Shown: positions 9,311 through 19,200 of the stretch, piece by piece
Layout: every line of letters starts with the position of its first letter
Position numbering within the stretch: position 1 is the stretch's first letter
Source: Saprospiraceae bacterium
GTDB lineage: Bacteria > Bacteroidota > Bacteroidia > Chitinophagales > Saprospiraceae
Direction of reading: 5' to 3'
NCBI GenBank assembly: GCA_016712145.1
Contig: JADJRO010000001.1
Span: 2,232,501 to 2,296,500, forward strand
Length of the DNA: 64,000 nt
Made by a program: the position numbers and the translations under genes
The notes under the pieces: model-generated
The model's input: the letters and a program-made list of their open reading frames with translations, nothing else
Database searches by the model: none
Told to the model about the DNA's origin: nothing

Positions 9311-9348
9311 AAATAAAAAAGCCGATCCATTATAAAACAGACCGGCTT
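9311..9348 (-). terminator. rho-independent terminator of the 1692-residue adhesin gene
   Basis: On the minus strand a stem (AAGCCGGTC pairing with GATCGGCTT, one mismatch, loop of about 12 bases) is followed by TTTTATTTT. It lies about 85 bp after the adhesin stop codon at 9434. Nearby, 9404-9430 holds three tandem copies of a 7-base AATTCGT-type unit facing an inverted copy at 9372-9383. Confidence 0.75.
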
Positions 9349-9433
9349 GCTTCATACCGTTTCAGAAATTCAATTACGAATTATTTCAACCATTGTCCAT
9401 TTGAAATTCGTAATTCGTAATTCGTAATTGATT

Positions 9434-12400
9434 CTAGTGGTTTACAACAAATCGCTTAATAATTTGATCTGAAGATTTACTTCGAATTATAATTGTATAA
9501 ATTCCATTTGCCCAATCTTCAACTGAAATTAAATTTTCATTTTTAGTCAATTGCGGATCACTATGTAGAATTAATTTTCCATTGCTGTTATATACTTCAA
9601 ACTCTGAAATTTCACCAACAATACTATTAATACTTACAGCCTGGGAACTTGGATTTGGAAACAAATCAACCAAAAATGAAATTTGTGGATCCTCATAAAT
9701 TGTAAGTTTTTCATCAGCTATTTCCATACGATTGAATTCTTTAGAAACCAATTCCTCTGGTTTTACACGAATGGATCCTGTACCAATTCCCGAACCTAAT
9801 TGTACAGCTCCATCCATAGCAATACAATAATCTTCAACTTCTCCGAAAAGTGGTGAAAAACATGGATTGGGTGGATAATCTGAATACGACATAATAATAC
9901 GCATCCGTGTAAGCGCTCTTGGTAAATTGAAAGGCATTTTAATATTTGCACACATGGACGTATTGCCATATCCATAGACAACTTCTTCAGTAAATGGATC
10001 AAAATATCCATCTGCATTAAAATCAATCCAAAGTTTCCAATATACTTTATAAATACTACCTAAATATCCTGGCGTAACACACAACCAATAGGTTTGTCCT
10101 TCATCTATAGCGCCGCATGGTTTATTAAAATAATGGTAACCCCCATTATTACCAGTAGTTGTATCAATTGTTGAAAATTCCACTCTGTCAATAAACATGT
10201 AGTTGCTATTCTGTGCTTTTGGTTTACAATAGCTTGATATCTCATCACAATCAACCGTTACATTGAAACTACAGGTGTCTGATTTTCCTTCTTTAGTTGC
10301 CACATAGGTAATTTGGTTCGTTCCACAAGGCACGAGATCTCCTTTAACTGGACCCCCAATTTGTTTTAGTTCATAACATGGCAATTCCAAAACAAACTCT
10401 CTGTTTGCTAATGCATTTTGATCATTCCAGTTCCCATCTGGAAACATTTCTATGTAGTCCTCATTTCCGGATCCATTATTTGGTTGTCCTGGCATCCAAC
10501 TGGTAAAACTAAATTGAGATTTATCTAACCATTCAAACCATCCTTCCACTTTTTCATCCGTTCCACCAATCCAAGCAGTTTGACCATTTAATTTAGAAGC
10601 TATGAATTTATTTTCTTCTGCGGAATTAATACTTGCAAGAGCTCCTCCCATTAATTCGCATGAAATGCGTGCAGCATTCCAGTTAGCCCCACCTTTCGAA
10701 CAGAAATATCTATGTCCATTTAATTCTCCCATGTAGATCATACCGGGTATATTATCCTGACATGGCTGACAATAAGTTACTGTTGGGTTGTTCCAATTTA
10801 CTAAAGCTCCATTTAAAAATGGATCTGTACGAATTACTGAAGTATCCTTCGGACACTTTACAGCTACTTCTGTACCATCAACAAAAACCTGAAATCCATT
10901 TGTTGTTGTGTTTCCACAATAATCCTTTGCAGTATAAATTACATTAGTGGTTCCCTTAGAAAATAAATCTCCGGGGTTATAATTGGAAGTTAAACTTAAT
11001 AATTTACAATTGTCAGCTGCTTCAGGCTTCGGCCAATAAACTGCGACATTGCATGCTCCATTTGCATCCACTGTTATATTGGCAGGGATATTCATCAAAA
11101 TAGGTTTTACATCATCTTTCAATTCGATGCGTTGTATACATACGGATTTTAAATTTGGCAATGCAGGATCTGTTGCCGTCCAGGTCCGTTCAAGACTGAT
11201 CGCACCAGCACATGGACCATCCGTAAGAATTCGGTCAGAGTAAGTAATGTTTGGCTGAAAACATTCCGTACTACCTGGAGCAGCCGTAGCAATACCCGTT
11301 ACAAACGGATCTACACCTAATCCAGGACATCCATGAAAGTCAGCCGGACAATTTAAAACAGGATTTTTAAAACAACATTTTTCAGATACTTCAATAAAAA
11401 ACCAACAGGAACTTGTATTTCCACATAAATCGGTTGCAGTATAAACCACACGCGTGCTTCCTTTTGAAAATACGGATCCTGGTTCATGGGATTTTTCAAC
11501 TGAAAGAATTCCACAGTTATCACTTGCGGTAGGTTCGATCCAACTTACATTTGCATTGCAATCATATTGTGGGTCTACCGTAATGTCTCCAGGACAATTT
11601 GCAAAAGCAGGATGATCCACGTCTTCAAGTAAAATCGTCTGAGTACATTGTGTTTGTAAATTATTTTTAGGATTTGTAGCTGTCCATAATCGTGCTATGA
11701 TTGTACGACATGGGTCGTTTGATAAAACCACATCTGTAAAAGCAATGACCGCAGCTTGACACACTGGTTGAAATGGATCTGCAATGGCTCTACCCGTATT
11801 AGAAGTATCTAAACTTGAACCTGGACATCCGGTAAAATCTTCCGGACAACTGATAACTGGTGGATTATTACAACAATTTTCAGTAACTGTGATATTAAAA
11901 TTACAACTGCTTGAATTTCCGCAAGCGTCTGTAGCAGTAATCACAACATGTGTTATTCCCAATGGGAACGTGGAACCAGATGCAATGGAACTTGTAAGTA
12001 CAACTTGACTGCAAGCATCCGTTGCAGTTGCATCATTCCAGCTTACTACAGCCGTACACAAATCATTTGAAGCAACTGTTAAGTCAATAGGACAAGATGT
12101 AAATACGGGTGCTTCAATGTCTTGAAGAATAATTTTTTGAATACAGGTACTAAATAAATTAGAGAAAATTGGATCCGTTGCTTTCCAAATTCTATTGATG
12201 CTTGTAAAGCAAGCTGATTGACTTATTATTACATCAGTGTATGTAATAATGGGTTGTCTGCAATTGGTATCCCCAGGAGATGCCGTTGCTTGTCCTGATA
12301 TTCCCGGTTCGATAACCGCTCCCGGACAGCTTGTATAATCTGCAGGGCAATGAATAATTGGAATGGTTTTGCAACAATTCTCTTCAACTGTTATATTAAA

Positions 12401-14512
12401 TGTACAACGTGATGTATTTCCACATTTATCAGTAGCAGTAATTGAAACACTAGTTGTTCCAACTTGAAATTTAGATCCCGATGCAATGGATTCAGTTAAT
12501 GTAATATCGCCACAAGCATCCGTTGCAATTGGATGATTCCAAGCAACACTTGCTGTACAATCTGCATCTGATTTTATCGTAATGTCTGCCGGACAATTGG
12601 TTAATACCGGGCTGGTTTTGTCTTCTAAACGAATGGTTTGAATACAAGTCGTCGCTAACAAAGGATGCGTTGGATCCGTTGCTTTCCAGGTTCTGTTTAA
12701 AAGTAATAAACAATTTTCATTCTGAATGGTATCGTCCCGATACGTTAATACCGGATTTGCACAATGAGCACTTCCAGGTGTTGCATTGGCGACTCCTGTG
12801 GTTGCAGGTTGAATATCAGATCCTGGACAAGAACTATAATTTGCTGGACAGTGTAAAACCGGAGCTTTTTTACAACAATTTTCCTCGACTGTGACTAAAA
12901 ATTCACACTTACTGGTATTACCACATAGATCCGTAGCAATAACCGACACCGCTGCAAGACCTAATGTAAAACGGTAACCTGAAGGTACTGAAGTTGTAAT
13001 TGAAACACCTCCACAATCATCGGTAGCAGCGGGTTCGTTCCAACGAACGGTAGCAAGACAATCATCATCAGATTGAACCGTAATATTGGGCGGACAAAAT
13101 GTAATCACCGGGGGATGATTATCTATTAGAATAATTTTCTGAACACAATAATCCATTAAACTAGGTTTGTCCAAATCAGTTGCCAGCCAGGTTCTATGTA
13201 TTTCTGTAAAACACGCAGTGTGGTGAATTGTATCATCATTGTAAGTAATGAGTGGTTGTCTGCATTTTGAGCTACCAGGACTTGCGGATGCCTGACCTGT
13301 TACAACTGGTTTCGTTGAACTATTTGGGCAACCTTGAAAATCAGCGGGACAATGAATTATAGGATTCTTGTTACAACAATTTTCTTCAACGGTTACTAAA
13401 AACTCACATTTAGATGTATTTCCACAATTATCTGTTGCAATAATTGAAACTGCTGCCAGTCCGAGTGTAAATTGGTATCCAGATGGAACAGAACTTGTAA
13501 TTGAAGCAATCCCGCAATTGTCAGTTGCAATCGGATTTGACCAACTCACTTTAGCAGTGCAATCGGCATCTGATTGGACCGTTATATTTGGTGGACAAAA
13601 GGTAATTTTAGGGGGAATGGTATCCTTAATTTGAATCAACTGTGTGCAATGTGCTGATAAATTAGAATGATCTGGATCTGTTGCAGTCCAGGTTCTTTCA
13701 ATCGAATAATTACAATTTGAAAAATAATTTAATTTATCTGTGTAATTGAGAATGGGTTCTTTGCAAGAAGGACTTCCCTTTGATACGGTTGGTCTCCCTG
13801 TTGTGCCCGGATCAATTGAGGTACCTGAACACGCAAGGACGTTTGAAGGGCAATGTATAATTGGTGGTACATTGCAACAATTAGAAATTACAACCACATT
13901 AAAAACGCATCGGCTTGTGTTTCCACAATCATCTGTTACCGTAATTATAACGGTATGCGTACCAATGGCGAATTCACCACCATTTACATGAGAACTTGTA
14001 ACACAATAGTTGCCGCAATGGTCTGAAACTAAAGGCATTTTCCATGTATAACTTACTGTACATTTATCATTACTTAATAGCACGGTATCTTTAGGGCAGT
14101 TATAAAGTTCAGGAGCTGTGGTATCTAAGGTGTTTATATATTGTATGCAAAATGCTCGCAGACTTGCATCATTTGGATCTGTTGCCGTCCATACTCTTTG
14201 AATTAAAGAAGCACCTAAACAATTTCCAGCTTTAACTAATATATCCTTATAAGTAACAATTGGCTCGTCACATTGCAGACCTCCTTTAAGCGCGATAGCT
14301 GTGCCACTTACATTGGGATGAATAGAACTTCCGGGACAAGATTTAAAATCAGCGGGACAGGTAATACTAGGGGGAGCTGTACAAAAAACGGATATCCGTT
14401 CTTTGGATACTTGTTGATATTTTCCAACTTGACACAAGCCAGAAAAATATGTACCAATAATTAGTACAATACAAGCTAATTCCCTTAGCTGGGGGTAAAA
14501 TTGCTTTTCCAT
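9434..14512 (-). CDS. T9SS-secreted adhesin: Cys-rich/HYR repeats, C-type lectin, GEVED
   Basis: 1692 residues. After a signal peptide (LACIVLIIGTYFSGLCQ), seven units of about 168 residues run from about 48 to 1210. Each unit pairs a Cys-rich half (CPADF-x2-CPGS, then a RTWTATDP motif and CIQ) with a HYR half (CPPNITV, then SWxxPxATDNCG and GNTSKCEFxVTV). A last HYR stub precedes a C-type lectin domain at about 1250-1375 (RYFCSKGG, then GQPNNGSG and GNWND, close to the QPD/WND calcium-sugar motifs). A GEVED domain follows at about 1450-1560 (WIDFNADGYFD, FGEVEDYC). The T9SS type A sorting domain is 1613-1692 (DLFPNPSSQ to IIKRFVVNH). A surface adhesin or glycan-binding filament is the likely role. 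The gene at 44011-47601 is a shorter paralogue. Confidence 0.88.
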   Translation of the reverse strand: MEKQFYPQLRELACIVLIIGTYFSGLCQVGKYQQVSKERISVFCTAPPSITCPADFKSCPGSSIHPNVSGTAIALKGGLQCDEPIVTYKDILVKAGNCLGASLIQRVWTATDPNDASLRAFCIQYINTLDTTAPELYNCPKDTVLLSNDKCTVSYTWKMPLVSDHCGNYCVTSSHVNGGEFAIGTHTVIITVTDDCGNTSRCVFNVVVISNCCNVPPIIHCPSNVLACSGTSIDPGTTGRPTVSKGSPSCKEPILNYTDKLNYFSNCNYSIERTWTATDPDHSNLSAHCTQLIQIKDTIPPKITFCPPNITVQSDADCTAKVSWSNPIATDNCGIASITSSVPSGYQFTLGLAAVSIIATDNCGNTSKCEFLVTVEENCCNKNPIIHCPADFQGCPNSSTKPVVTGQASASPGSSKCRQPLITYNDDTIHHTACFTEIHRTWLATDLDKPSLMDYCVQKIILIDNHPPVITFCPPNITVQSDDDCLATVRWNEPAATDDCGGVSITTSVPSGYRFTLGLAAVSVIATDLCGNTSKCEFLVTVEENCCKKAPVLHCPANYSSCPGSDIQPATTGVANATPGSAHCANPVLTYRDDTIQNENCLLLLNRTWKATDPTHPLLATTCIQTIRLEDKTSPVLTNCPADITIKSDADCTASVAWNHPIATDACGDITLTESIASGSKFQVGTTSVSITATDKCGNTSRCTFNITVEENCCKTIPIIHCPADYTSCPGAVIEPGISGQATASPGDTNCRQPIITYTDVIISQSACFTSINRIWKATDPIFSNLFSTCIQKIILQDIEAPVFTSCPIDLTVASNDLCTAVVSWNDATATDACSQVVLTSSIASGSTFPLGITHVVITATDACGNSSSCNFNITVTENCCNNPPVISCPEDFTGCPGSSLDTSNTGRAIADPFQPVCQAAVIAFTDVVLSNDPCRTIIARLWTATNPKNNLQTQCTQTILLEDVDHPAFANCPGDITVDPQYDCNANVSWIEPTASDNCGILSVEKSHEPGSVFSKGSTRVVYTATDLCGNTSSCWFFIEVSEKCCFKNPVLNCPADFHGCPGLGVDPFVTGIATAAPGSTECFQPNITYSDRILTDGPCAGAISLERTWTATDPALPNLKSVCIQRIELKDDVKPILMNIPANITVDANGACNVAVYWPKPEAADNCKLLSLTSNYNPGDLFSKGTTNVIYTAKDYCGNTTTNGFQVFVDGTEVAVKCPKDTSVIRTDPFLNGALVNWNNPTVTYCQPCQDNIPGMIYMGELNGHRYFCSKGGANWNAARISCELMGGALASINSAEENKFIASKLNGQTAWIGGTDEKVEGWFEWLDKSQFSFTSWMPGQPNNGSGNEDYIEMFPDGNWNDQNALANREFVLELPCYELKQIGGPVKGDLVPCGTNQITYVATKEGKSDTCSFNVTVDCDEISSYCKPKAQNSNYMFIDRVEFSTIDTTTGNNGGYHYFNKPCGAIDEGQTYWLCVTPGYLGSIYKVYWKLWIDFNADGYFDPFTEEVVYGYGNTSMCANIKMPFNLPRALTRMRIIMSYSDYPPNPCFSPLFGEVEDYCIAMDGAVQLGSGIGTGSIRVKPEELVSKEFNRMEIADEKLTIYEDPQISFLVDLFPNPSSQAVSINSIVGEISEFEVYNSNGKLILHSDPQLTKNENLISVEDWANGIYTIIIRSKSSDQIIKRFVVNH

Positions 14513-14861
14513 AAGAGGGTATGAATAAAAAAAATCTTTAGAGTCTCAAGAAAGGGTATTAAATCCGTTTTGGATCTGGCATTAAATGTTGAGCAAAGAG
14601 AAAGGGTGTATTAAAAGAAGTGTTGAGAGTGGGTGCTACTAAACGAATTGTAAATGTAATTTGAAGTAGCCGAAACTACCTAATCTTTTTTTTGAAAAAT
14701 TTATATGATTGGTTTTTAGAATATAAAAACAGTTCAAATAGGCAGCAATACATTCATAAAAATGACTTATACAACAAATAAAATTTTAGAAATAGTAGGT
14801 AGCTGATAAATATGCTGGGTGAAATTAATAAATTTTGAAGCTGAATTGAAAATATCCTACT

Positions 14862-14899
14862 ATTTCCAAATCATGGGTTTAAACCCATGATTTGGAAAT
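14862..14899. repeat. palindrome A of the REP-like family
   Basis: A perfect 38-bp palindrome centred on GGGTTT / AAACCC, with outer arms ATTTCCAAATC and GATTTGGAAAT. It aligns without gaps to palindromes B, C and D. Confidence 0.85.
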
Positions 14900-15049
14900 G
14901 AAGAGTACGCATTCCATTTTGAAAAAAAATACTTTAATCCTTCCTCTGGGATTCATTCCTCTTATATTTTACGCTAGCATTACTATTTTGATTGATTTTC
15001 TATTGCTGCTTTGGTAAAGTAATATTACTTCATTTTTATTGTAGCTCCT

Positions 15050-15087
15050 ATTCCCAAAACTAGGGTTTATACCCCAGTTTTGGGAAT
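15050..15087. repeat. palindrome B of the REP-like family
   Basis: 38-bp near-palindrome (arms ATTCCCAAAACT and AGTTTTGGGAAT, imperfect centre). It aligns without gaps to A, C and D and shares a tail of about 125 bp with A. Confidence 0.85.
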
Positions 15088-15226
15088 GAAGAGTGCATTT
15101 CCAATTTTGAAAAAAAATCATTTCTTAATTCACCTTCTGGGATTCATCATAGACCTTTTTTTTGTAATTCTATTTTGATTGAATTATAAAGCAGGTTAAT
15201 TTCATTCTTGATTCTGCTAAATGGAT

Positions 15227-15282
15227 GAGAATCTCTTTCCGAAAACCGGGGTTTAAACCCCGGCTTTCGGAAAGAGATTCTC
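15227..15282. repeat. palindrome C, overlapping the transposase stop codon
   Basis: 56-bp palindrome with one mismatch (arms start GAGAATCTCTTTCCG), centred at 15254/15255. Its central 38 bp (15236-15273) align to A, B and D. The transposase TAA (15253-15255) is the exact centre, so the last residues of the protein are encoded by one arm. Confidence 0.88.
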
Positions 15283-15675
15283 TAATTCATCCTTAAGAAA
15301 ACCAGATTGATGATGAATTTCTTGATTTCTAATATACCTTCTCACAAAATTTAAACTCTTTTGTGACACCGAGGCGGTATAAAATCCAGCTTGCCATTGA
15401 AATATTTCCGGAATTAGTTTTTGCTCATTAATCCAATATGAAGATTCTCCCTTAAGTAAATGAACTATGGACTGTAGATTTTGATTTGATTTCAATTGGA
15501 CCAAACAATGGCAATGATCATTAAATCCATTGATGTGATCTATTTTTATATCCTTAAGTTTTGCATAGTCCAATATATGAAACCATGTATTTTTCCTAAG
15601 TTCCTTTGAATGTAAATATGGAACTCGCCTTTTTGTGATCCATACAAGGTGTATGTAAACTAATATTAAAGACAT
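15253..15675 (-). CDS. tnpA: IS200-like / REP-associated tyrosine transposase (Y1 HUH)
   Basis: 140 residues, normal for the Y1_Tnp family. The metal-binding HUH pair is His54-Cys-His56 (NDHCHCLVQL). The likely nucleophile is Tyr114 in FVRRYIRNQEIHH, the usual place for the catalytic tyrosine. HLVWITKRRVPYL near the N-terminus and FQWQAGFYTASVS also fit the family. The enzyme cuts and joins single-stranded DNA next to hairpins. It sits among four related palindromes, and the gene's own stop codon is inside one. A full IS200 element or a RAYT, which maintains REP sequences, are both possible; extra palindromes without a transposase favour the REP interpretation. The reading frame looks intact. 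Confidence 0.88.
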   Translation of the reverse strand: MSLILVYIHLVWITKRRVPYLHSKELRKNTWFHILDYAKLKDIKIDHINGFNDHCHCLVQLKSNQNLQSIVHLLKGESSYWINEQKLIPEIFQWQAGFYTASVSQKSLNFVRRYIRNQEIHHQSGFLKDELENLFPKAGV

Positions 15676-15794
15676 TTTTTAAGGTGCTAAATTCAAACCA
15701 AAATATAAAATATTTCATACTAGTTGAATTTTAGAATTCAAAAATTATTAAACTAACTGAAGTTTTTCTTGAACTGACTAGTCCATTGATTGAA

Positions 15795-15840
15795 TCGCAT
15801 TCCTAAAACTGGGGTTTCAACCCCAGTTTTAGGAATGCGA
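15795..15840. repeat. palindrome D of the REP-like family
   Basis: Two 22-bp arms (TCGCATTCCTAAAACTGGGG followed by TT, and its complement) around a 2-base TC loop. Central 38 bp (15799-15836) align to A, B and C. It lies between the transposase start and the small membrane protein gene. Confidence 0.88.
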
Positions 15841-15857
15841 TGAGCAAAATTAAAAAA

Positions 15858-16154
15858 CTACTTCATATCAGGCTTCAAAATAATAAACATCAAAATGAAC
15901 AAACCATAACCACCAATTGGGATTGCAGGCAACATGACCATATTGGTCGCTAAACCGATTTTCCCGATACTTTTTAAATACCAGCACAAGGCTAACCATA
16001 GGCATAGGCCAAGAACTATTAAAAGCCACGTTCCATTTTTTGAAGAGGAGCCTTTAATAGCATCTGAAATAATTATTACCAATGAAACCAGAATTCCAAT
16101 TGCATTAATTCCGAAACCGATATAAAACAGAAAGGATTTAAGAAAAGCCCACAT
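15858..16154 (-). CDS. small integral membrane protein
   Basis: 98 residues with three predicted membrane spans: about 9-28 (YIGFGINAIGILVSLVIII), 41-58 (TWLLIVLGLCLWLALCW) and 70-92 (ATNMVMLPAIPIGGYGLFILMFII). The first loop contains a polar SSSKNGT segment. No enzymatic motif and no family recognised. It lies between the transposase unit and the end of the giant secreted protein gene, and palindrome D ends 18 bp after its stop codon. The hydrophobic pattern is regular enough to support a real gene, but the function is unknown. Confidence 0.6.
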   Translation of the reverse strand: MWAFLKSFLFYIGFGINAIGILVSLVIIISDAIKGSSSKNGTWLLIVLGLCLWLALCWYLKSIGKIGLATNMVMLPAIPIGGYGLFILMFIILKPDMK

Positions 16155-16229
16155 ACATTGATTATTTAGTTTTGATGAAAATCATTTTATTACCAAAGTC
16201 AAATAAATAATATTCATTCAAATATACAT

Positions 16230-16279
16230 CAATAAAATAAAACAGCTCCAACCAGAATAATTAATTCTAGTTGGAGCTG
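16230..16279 (-). terminator. rho-independent terminator of the giant secreted protein gene
   Basis: On the minus strand a long stem (CAGCTCCAAC pairing with GTTGGAGCTG, continuing through AGAAT / ATTCT after one mismatch) is followed by TTTTATTTTATT. It starts about 20 bp after the stop codon at 16300. Confidence 0.85.
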
Positions 16280-16299
16280 CACTTTCTAAACTCTAATAC

Positions 16300-19200
16300 T
16301 TAGTCGACTACGGTGAACTTTCGAATGATGCGTTGATTTGCATCTTCAAAAATTGCAAAATACACGCCTGAATTAAACGACCGGACGATTCTCGAAAGGT
16401 CTAATTTAACCAATCCTGTTGGTTGCGTGATTGTATGAATATAAATTGCCTCACCCTGAGCATTAATTAATTTGATTTTTCCATTATTAACCGGAATTTC
16501 AAATTCAATATTCAACGCATCCTGAACCGGATTTGGATACACAATCATGTCATTCAATCCTAAAGAACTTGGATCAAATTCTGGTGCATCCAAATATTTC
16601 TTAAGCTGAATTTCATCCGTTTCAGGTTGAATCAGATTATTTCCATTGCAATTTGCATTTCCACAAGGTCCTAAATATCCACCATAATTGATGTGGGTTT
16701 GTAACGCTGCATAATAGGTACAAACAGTTTTATAACCGCCGCTATTTGTTCTGGTACATACCTGAACTTTAGTACCGCCACTGCATTTCCAAGCTGAAAT
16801 AATGTTTGCAAAAGAAGGTGGATACTTGCAATCCGGTCTGCCATCATTATCATTATCAATTTTATCATTTCCACCTGGACAAACATCACAAGCATCTCCG
16901 ACTCCATCGCAATCCGAATCTGCCTGATTTGGATTGGAAACAGTTGGACAGTTATCATAACAATCTGCTATTCCATCATTATCCATGTCAAATCCTTCAT
17001 CAATTAAACCGTCACAATCATCGTCTTTACCATTGCACTTTTCTGTGCGTCGGTTTATTGTAATTGTAAATGAACATGTTTTAGAATTTCCGCTAAGATC
17101 TGTCGCAGTTACTGTTACAGTAGTTGTTCCTATTGGAAAGGTACTGCCACTTGTATGTGAATAGCTTATTGGAGCTAATTCACAATTATCTGTTGCTGAT
17201 ACTGCAAATGTCACTTTCTTAATACAGGAATCTACTCCCGTACTATCTACAATATTTGCAGGACATGTGATCATTGGTTTTTCATTATCTAGTACCGTAA
17301 TCGTAAAACTGCATGTTGCCGTCAATCCAACTCCATCTGTTACTTTGTATGTTACTGTAGTTGGTCCAATTGGAAATGTTGCCCCACTTGCTAATCCTGC
17401 AGTTCTCACGGTATTAGCTCCTGGACAATTATCTGTTCCAACTGGTGTTGTATATGTGTAAACAGCTCCACATATGCCCGGTGTATTATTTACTGTGTTA
17501 TTTCCCGGACAACTAATCTGTGGTAGTATGTTATCCTGAACTGTTACAGTAGATGTACAAGATGATACATTGCCAGCTGCATCCGTTACAAATAAAGTAA
17601 CTGTATTTGCTCCCTTATTTGAACAAGTAAAGCTATTGGGTGATACACTCGTTAACACAAGTCCTGAACAATTCTCCGTAGAATTATTATTCACTTCTGA
17701 TGGAACGATGCTTACATTTCCTGTTCCATCTAATTGAACCGTTATGCTTTTACAACTTGCTGTTGGTGGTGTTGTATCATCTCCCGTTAATACTACCATA
17801 CACGTTGTACTATTTCCATTGCCATCACTTACTGTAACCGTAATTGTATGACTTACTCCTTCTCCTGAATTTAGCAGCGTGCCAGCAGCTGTTGATTGGC
17901 TCCAGCTAAATGAAGCGGAACAATTATCTGTTGCACTCGCACCATTTGTTAAATCCGGTACCATCAATTTACAATTTGCATCCAACACAACTGTTTGCGG
18001 TCCTTCACAAGTAGGGACAGGTGGTGTGGTGTCATCTCCTGTTAATTTAACAGTACAGGTATTGCTATTTCCATTGCCATCACTTACCGTTACGGTAATG
18101 GTGTGCATTACTCCTTCACCAGATGACAATAAGGTTCCTGTAGGACTTGATTGAGTCCAGGTAAATGATGAAGAACAATTATCCGTAACGGTAGCTCCGT
18201 CAACCAAATTGGGAACCATCAATTTACAGCTTGAATTAAGCACAATCGTTTGTGGTCCTTCACATGTCGGTACGGGTGGTGTGGTATCATCTCCCGTTAA
18301 TACTACCGTACACGTTGTACTATTTCCATTGCCATCATTTACCGTTACAGTAATGGTATGTGTCATCCCTTCTCCGGAAGACAATAAAGTGCCGGAAGTG
18401 GTTGATTGGCTCCAACTAAATGAAGCGGAACAATTATCTGTTGCACTCGCTCCATTGGTAAGATCTGGGACCATCAATTTACAATTTGCATCTAACACGA
18501 TGGTTTGTGGGCCTTCGCATGTAGGTACTGGAGGAGTTGTATCATCTCCCGTCAAAACAACGGTACAGCTTGCACTATTTCCATTTCCGTCACTTACCGT
18601 AACGGTTACGGTATGTGTTGTCCCTTCTCCGGATGCTAACAAGGTCGCTTCTGTTGGATTTTGCGTCCAGCTAAATGATGAAAAACAATTATCATTTACA
18701 TTAGCCCCATCGATTAAGTTTGGTACGACCAATTTACAATTTGCATCTAACACGATAGTTTGTGGACCTTCGCAGGTTGGAACTGGTGCAGACGTATCAT
18801 CACCAGTTAAGACTACCGTACATGTATTTGTATTTCCATTCCCATCGCTTACCGTAACGGTAATTGTATGTGTTACTCCATCCCCGGATGCAAGTCCTGC
18901 TCCAATAGCAGGATTTTGACTCCAGGTAAATGATGCAGAACAATTATCTGTTGCACTTGCTCCATTTGTAAGATCTGGTACAATTAATGTGCAATATGGA
19001 TTTAATGCAATTGTTTGTGGTCCTTCACAGGTTGGTGTTGGTGGTGTTACATCATCGCCTGTTAATACAACTGTACAGGTATTTGTATTTCCGTTTCCAT
19101 CACTTACTGTAACTGTAACTGTATGTGTCATCCCTTCACCAGATGCTAACATGGTTGCATTTGAAGGATTTTGACTCCAGGTAAATGATGCAGAACAATT

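Larger units (their letters stand above)
14513..15226. other. gene-free region with two palindromic repeat units
   Basis: No gene seen. It holds palindromes A (14862-14899) and B (15050-15087). After each palindrome comes a shared tail of roughly 125 bp containing GAAGAGT, TTTTGAAAAAAAAT, TCTGGGATTCAT and CTATTTTGATTGA in the same order. Palindrome centres A, B and C (the last at the transposase stop) are spaced 188 and 186 bp, so this looks like a short tandem array of a transposase-less unit next to the transposase gene. The first 350 bp should contain the promoter of the adhesin gene, but I see no convincing box. Confidence 0.65.
15227..15840 (-). mobile_element. IS200/RAYT-like element bounded by related palindromes
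   Basis: A unit of about 614 bp: palindrome D (15795-15840) about 120 bp upstream of the transposase start, the transposase gene, and palindrome C (15227-15282) overlapping its stop codon. This is the layout and size of IS200/IS605-type elements, which are moved as single-stranded DNA with terminal hairpins recognised by a Y1 HUH transposase. The exact ends cannot be fixed because these elements leave no target duplication. Confidence 0.65.
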
